Below are positions 15,352-15,525 of a DNA stretch of 15,525 bases, piece after piece. The translations under genes and the position numbers were made by a program. The stretch is from JASHVB01 sp049522565. Its GTDB lineage: Bacteria; Pseudomonadota; Alphaproteobacteria; Acetobacterales; Acetobacteraceae. The notes below the pieces were generated by a model, which worked only from the letters and a program-made list of their open reading frames with translations, was not told the origin of the DNA and searched no databases. The number at the start of each line of letters is the position of its first letter. The stretch's first letter is position 1. The stretch spans positions 1 to 15,525 of the forward strand of contig JBEKNT010000133.1 of the NCBI GenBank assembly GCA_049522565.1. The letters are read 5' to 3'.

Positions 15352-15525
15352 TCAGAAGAAGCCCATGGCGTTCGGGCTGTAGCTAACCAGCAAGTTCTTG
15401 GTCTGCTGGTAGTGGTCCATGATCATCTTGTGCGTTTCTCGGCCGTAGCCCGAGTGCTTGTAGCCGCCGAACGCCGCGTGGGCCGGATACATGTGGTAGC
15501 AATTGGTCCACACCCGCCCGGCCTT
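15352..15525 (-). CDS. Aldehyde dehydrogenase, C-terminal 57 residues (5' end outside window)
   Basis: Read on the minus strand, the window edge gives KAGRVWTNCYHMYPAHAAFGGYKHSGYGRE, then THKMIMDHYQQTKNLLVSYSPNAMGFF and a TGA stop at 15352-15354. This is the C-terminal end of the NAD(P)-dependent aldehyde dehydrogenase family; AGRVWTN, AAFGGYKxSGxGRE and the HYQQTKNLLVSYSP...GFF ending are specific to the ExaC/AcoD-like group of about 506 residues, which oxidise acetaldehyde and other short aldehydes. The catalytic cysteine and glutamate lie outside the window. The adjacent DUF779 gene supports the assignment to this group. Confidence 0.93.
   Translation of the reverse strand, partial: KAGRVWTNCYHMYPAHAAFGGYKHSGYGRETHKMIMDHYQQTKNLLVSYSPNAMGFF

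Overview
The window is high-GC DNA with strong G/C preference at third codon positions. Gene content points to an alphaproteobacterium: a UPF0262 gene, DUF983, an alphaproteobacterial-type palindromic repeat, and many catabolic hydrolase and ABC genes. The best guess is Rhodospirillales/Acetobacteraceae, from gene style rather than any marker gene. Several very long antisense ORFs are GC-skew shadows of real genes.

Layout. (1) 1-4704, plus strand: the 3' half of a hydantoinase/oxoprolinase subunit A gene (hyuA type), its B subunit overlapping by 4 bp, then a COG3618-type amidohydrolase and a metallo-beta-lactamase-fold hydrolase. This looks like one catabolic operon for a cyclic amide, imide or lactone of unknown identity. 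(2) 4745-5461: a ParD/ParE-type toxin-antitoxin pair with its own candidate promoter. (3) 5512-6210, minus strand: an Asp/Glu/hydantoin racemase, functionally related to hydantoinases but now separated from them by the toxin-antitoxin pair. (4) 6323-8330, plus strand: a tightly overlapped DUF983 - UPF0262 - mtnA run, the last being the methionine-salvage isomerase. (5) 8611-9943: a divergent pair, a small unknown protein (minus) and a secreted dienelactone-hydrolase-type enzyme (plus). The gap between them holds a consensus FNR/FixK-type box. (6) 10254-13231, plus strand: a complete polar amino-acid-type ABC importer (binding protein, ATPase, two permeases). (7) 13369-14190: a DUF2272 lipoprotein gene whose 5' end coincides with a perfect 43-bp inverted repeat. 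(8) 14258-14569: a small ABM-type monooxygenase-like protein. (9) 14570-14886: a gene-free stretch with a dispersed-repeat-type palindrome. (10) 14887-15525, minus strand: a DUF779 protein downstream of the 3' end of an aldehyde dehydrogenase gene.

No clearly new multi-gene system is visible. The observations most worth a second look are the 98-nt near-perfect hairpin that appears to contain a TTG start codon, the consensus FNR box between two poorly characterised genes, three stop/start overlaps of the form TTGA, short in-frame tandem repeats right after two coupled start codons, and a possible gene remnant beside the toxin-antitoxin pair.
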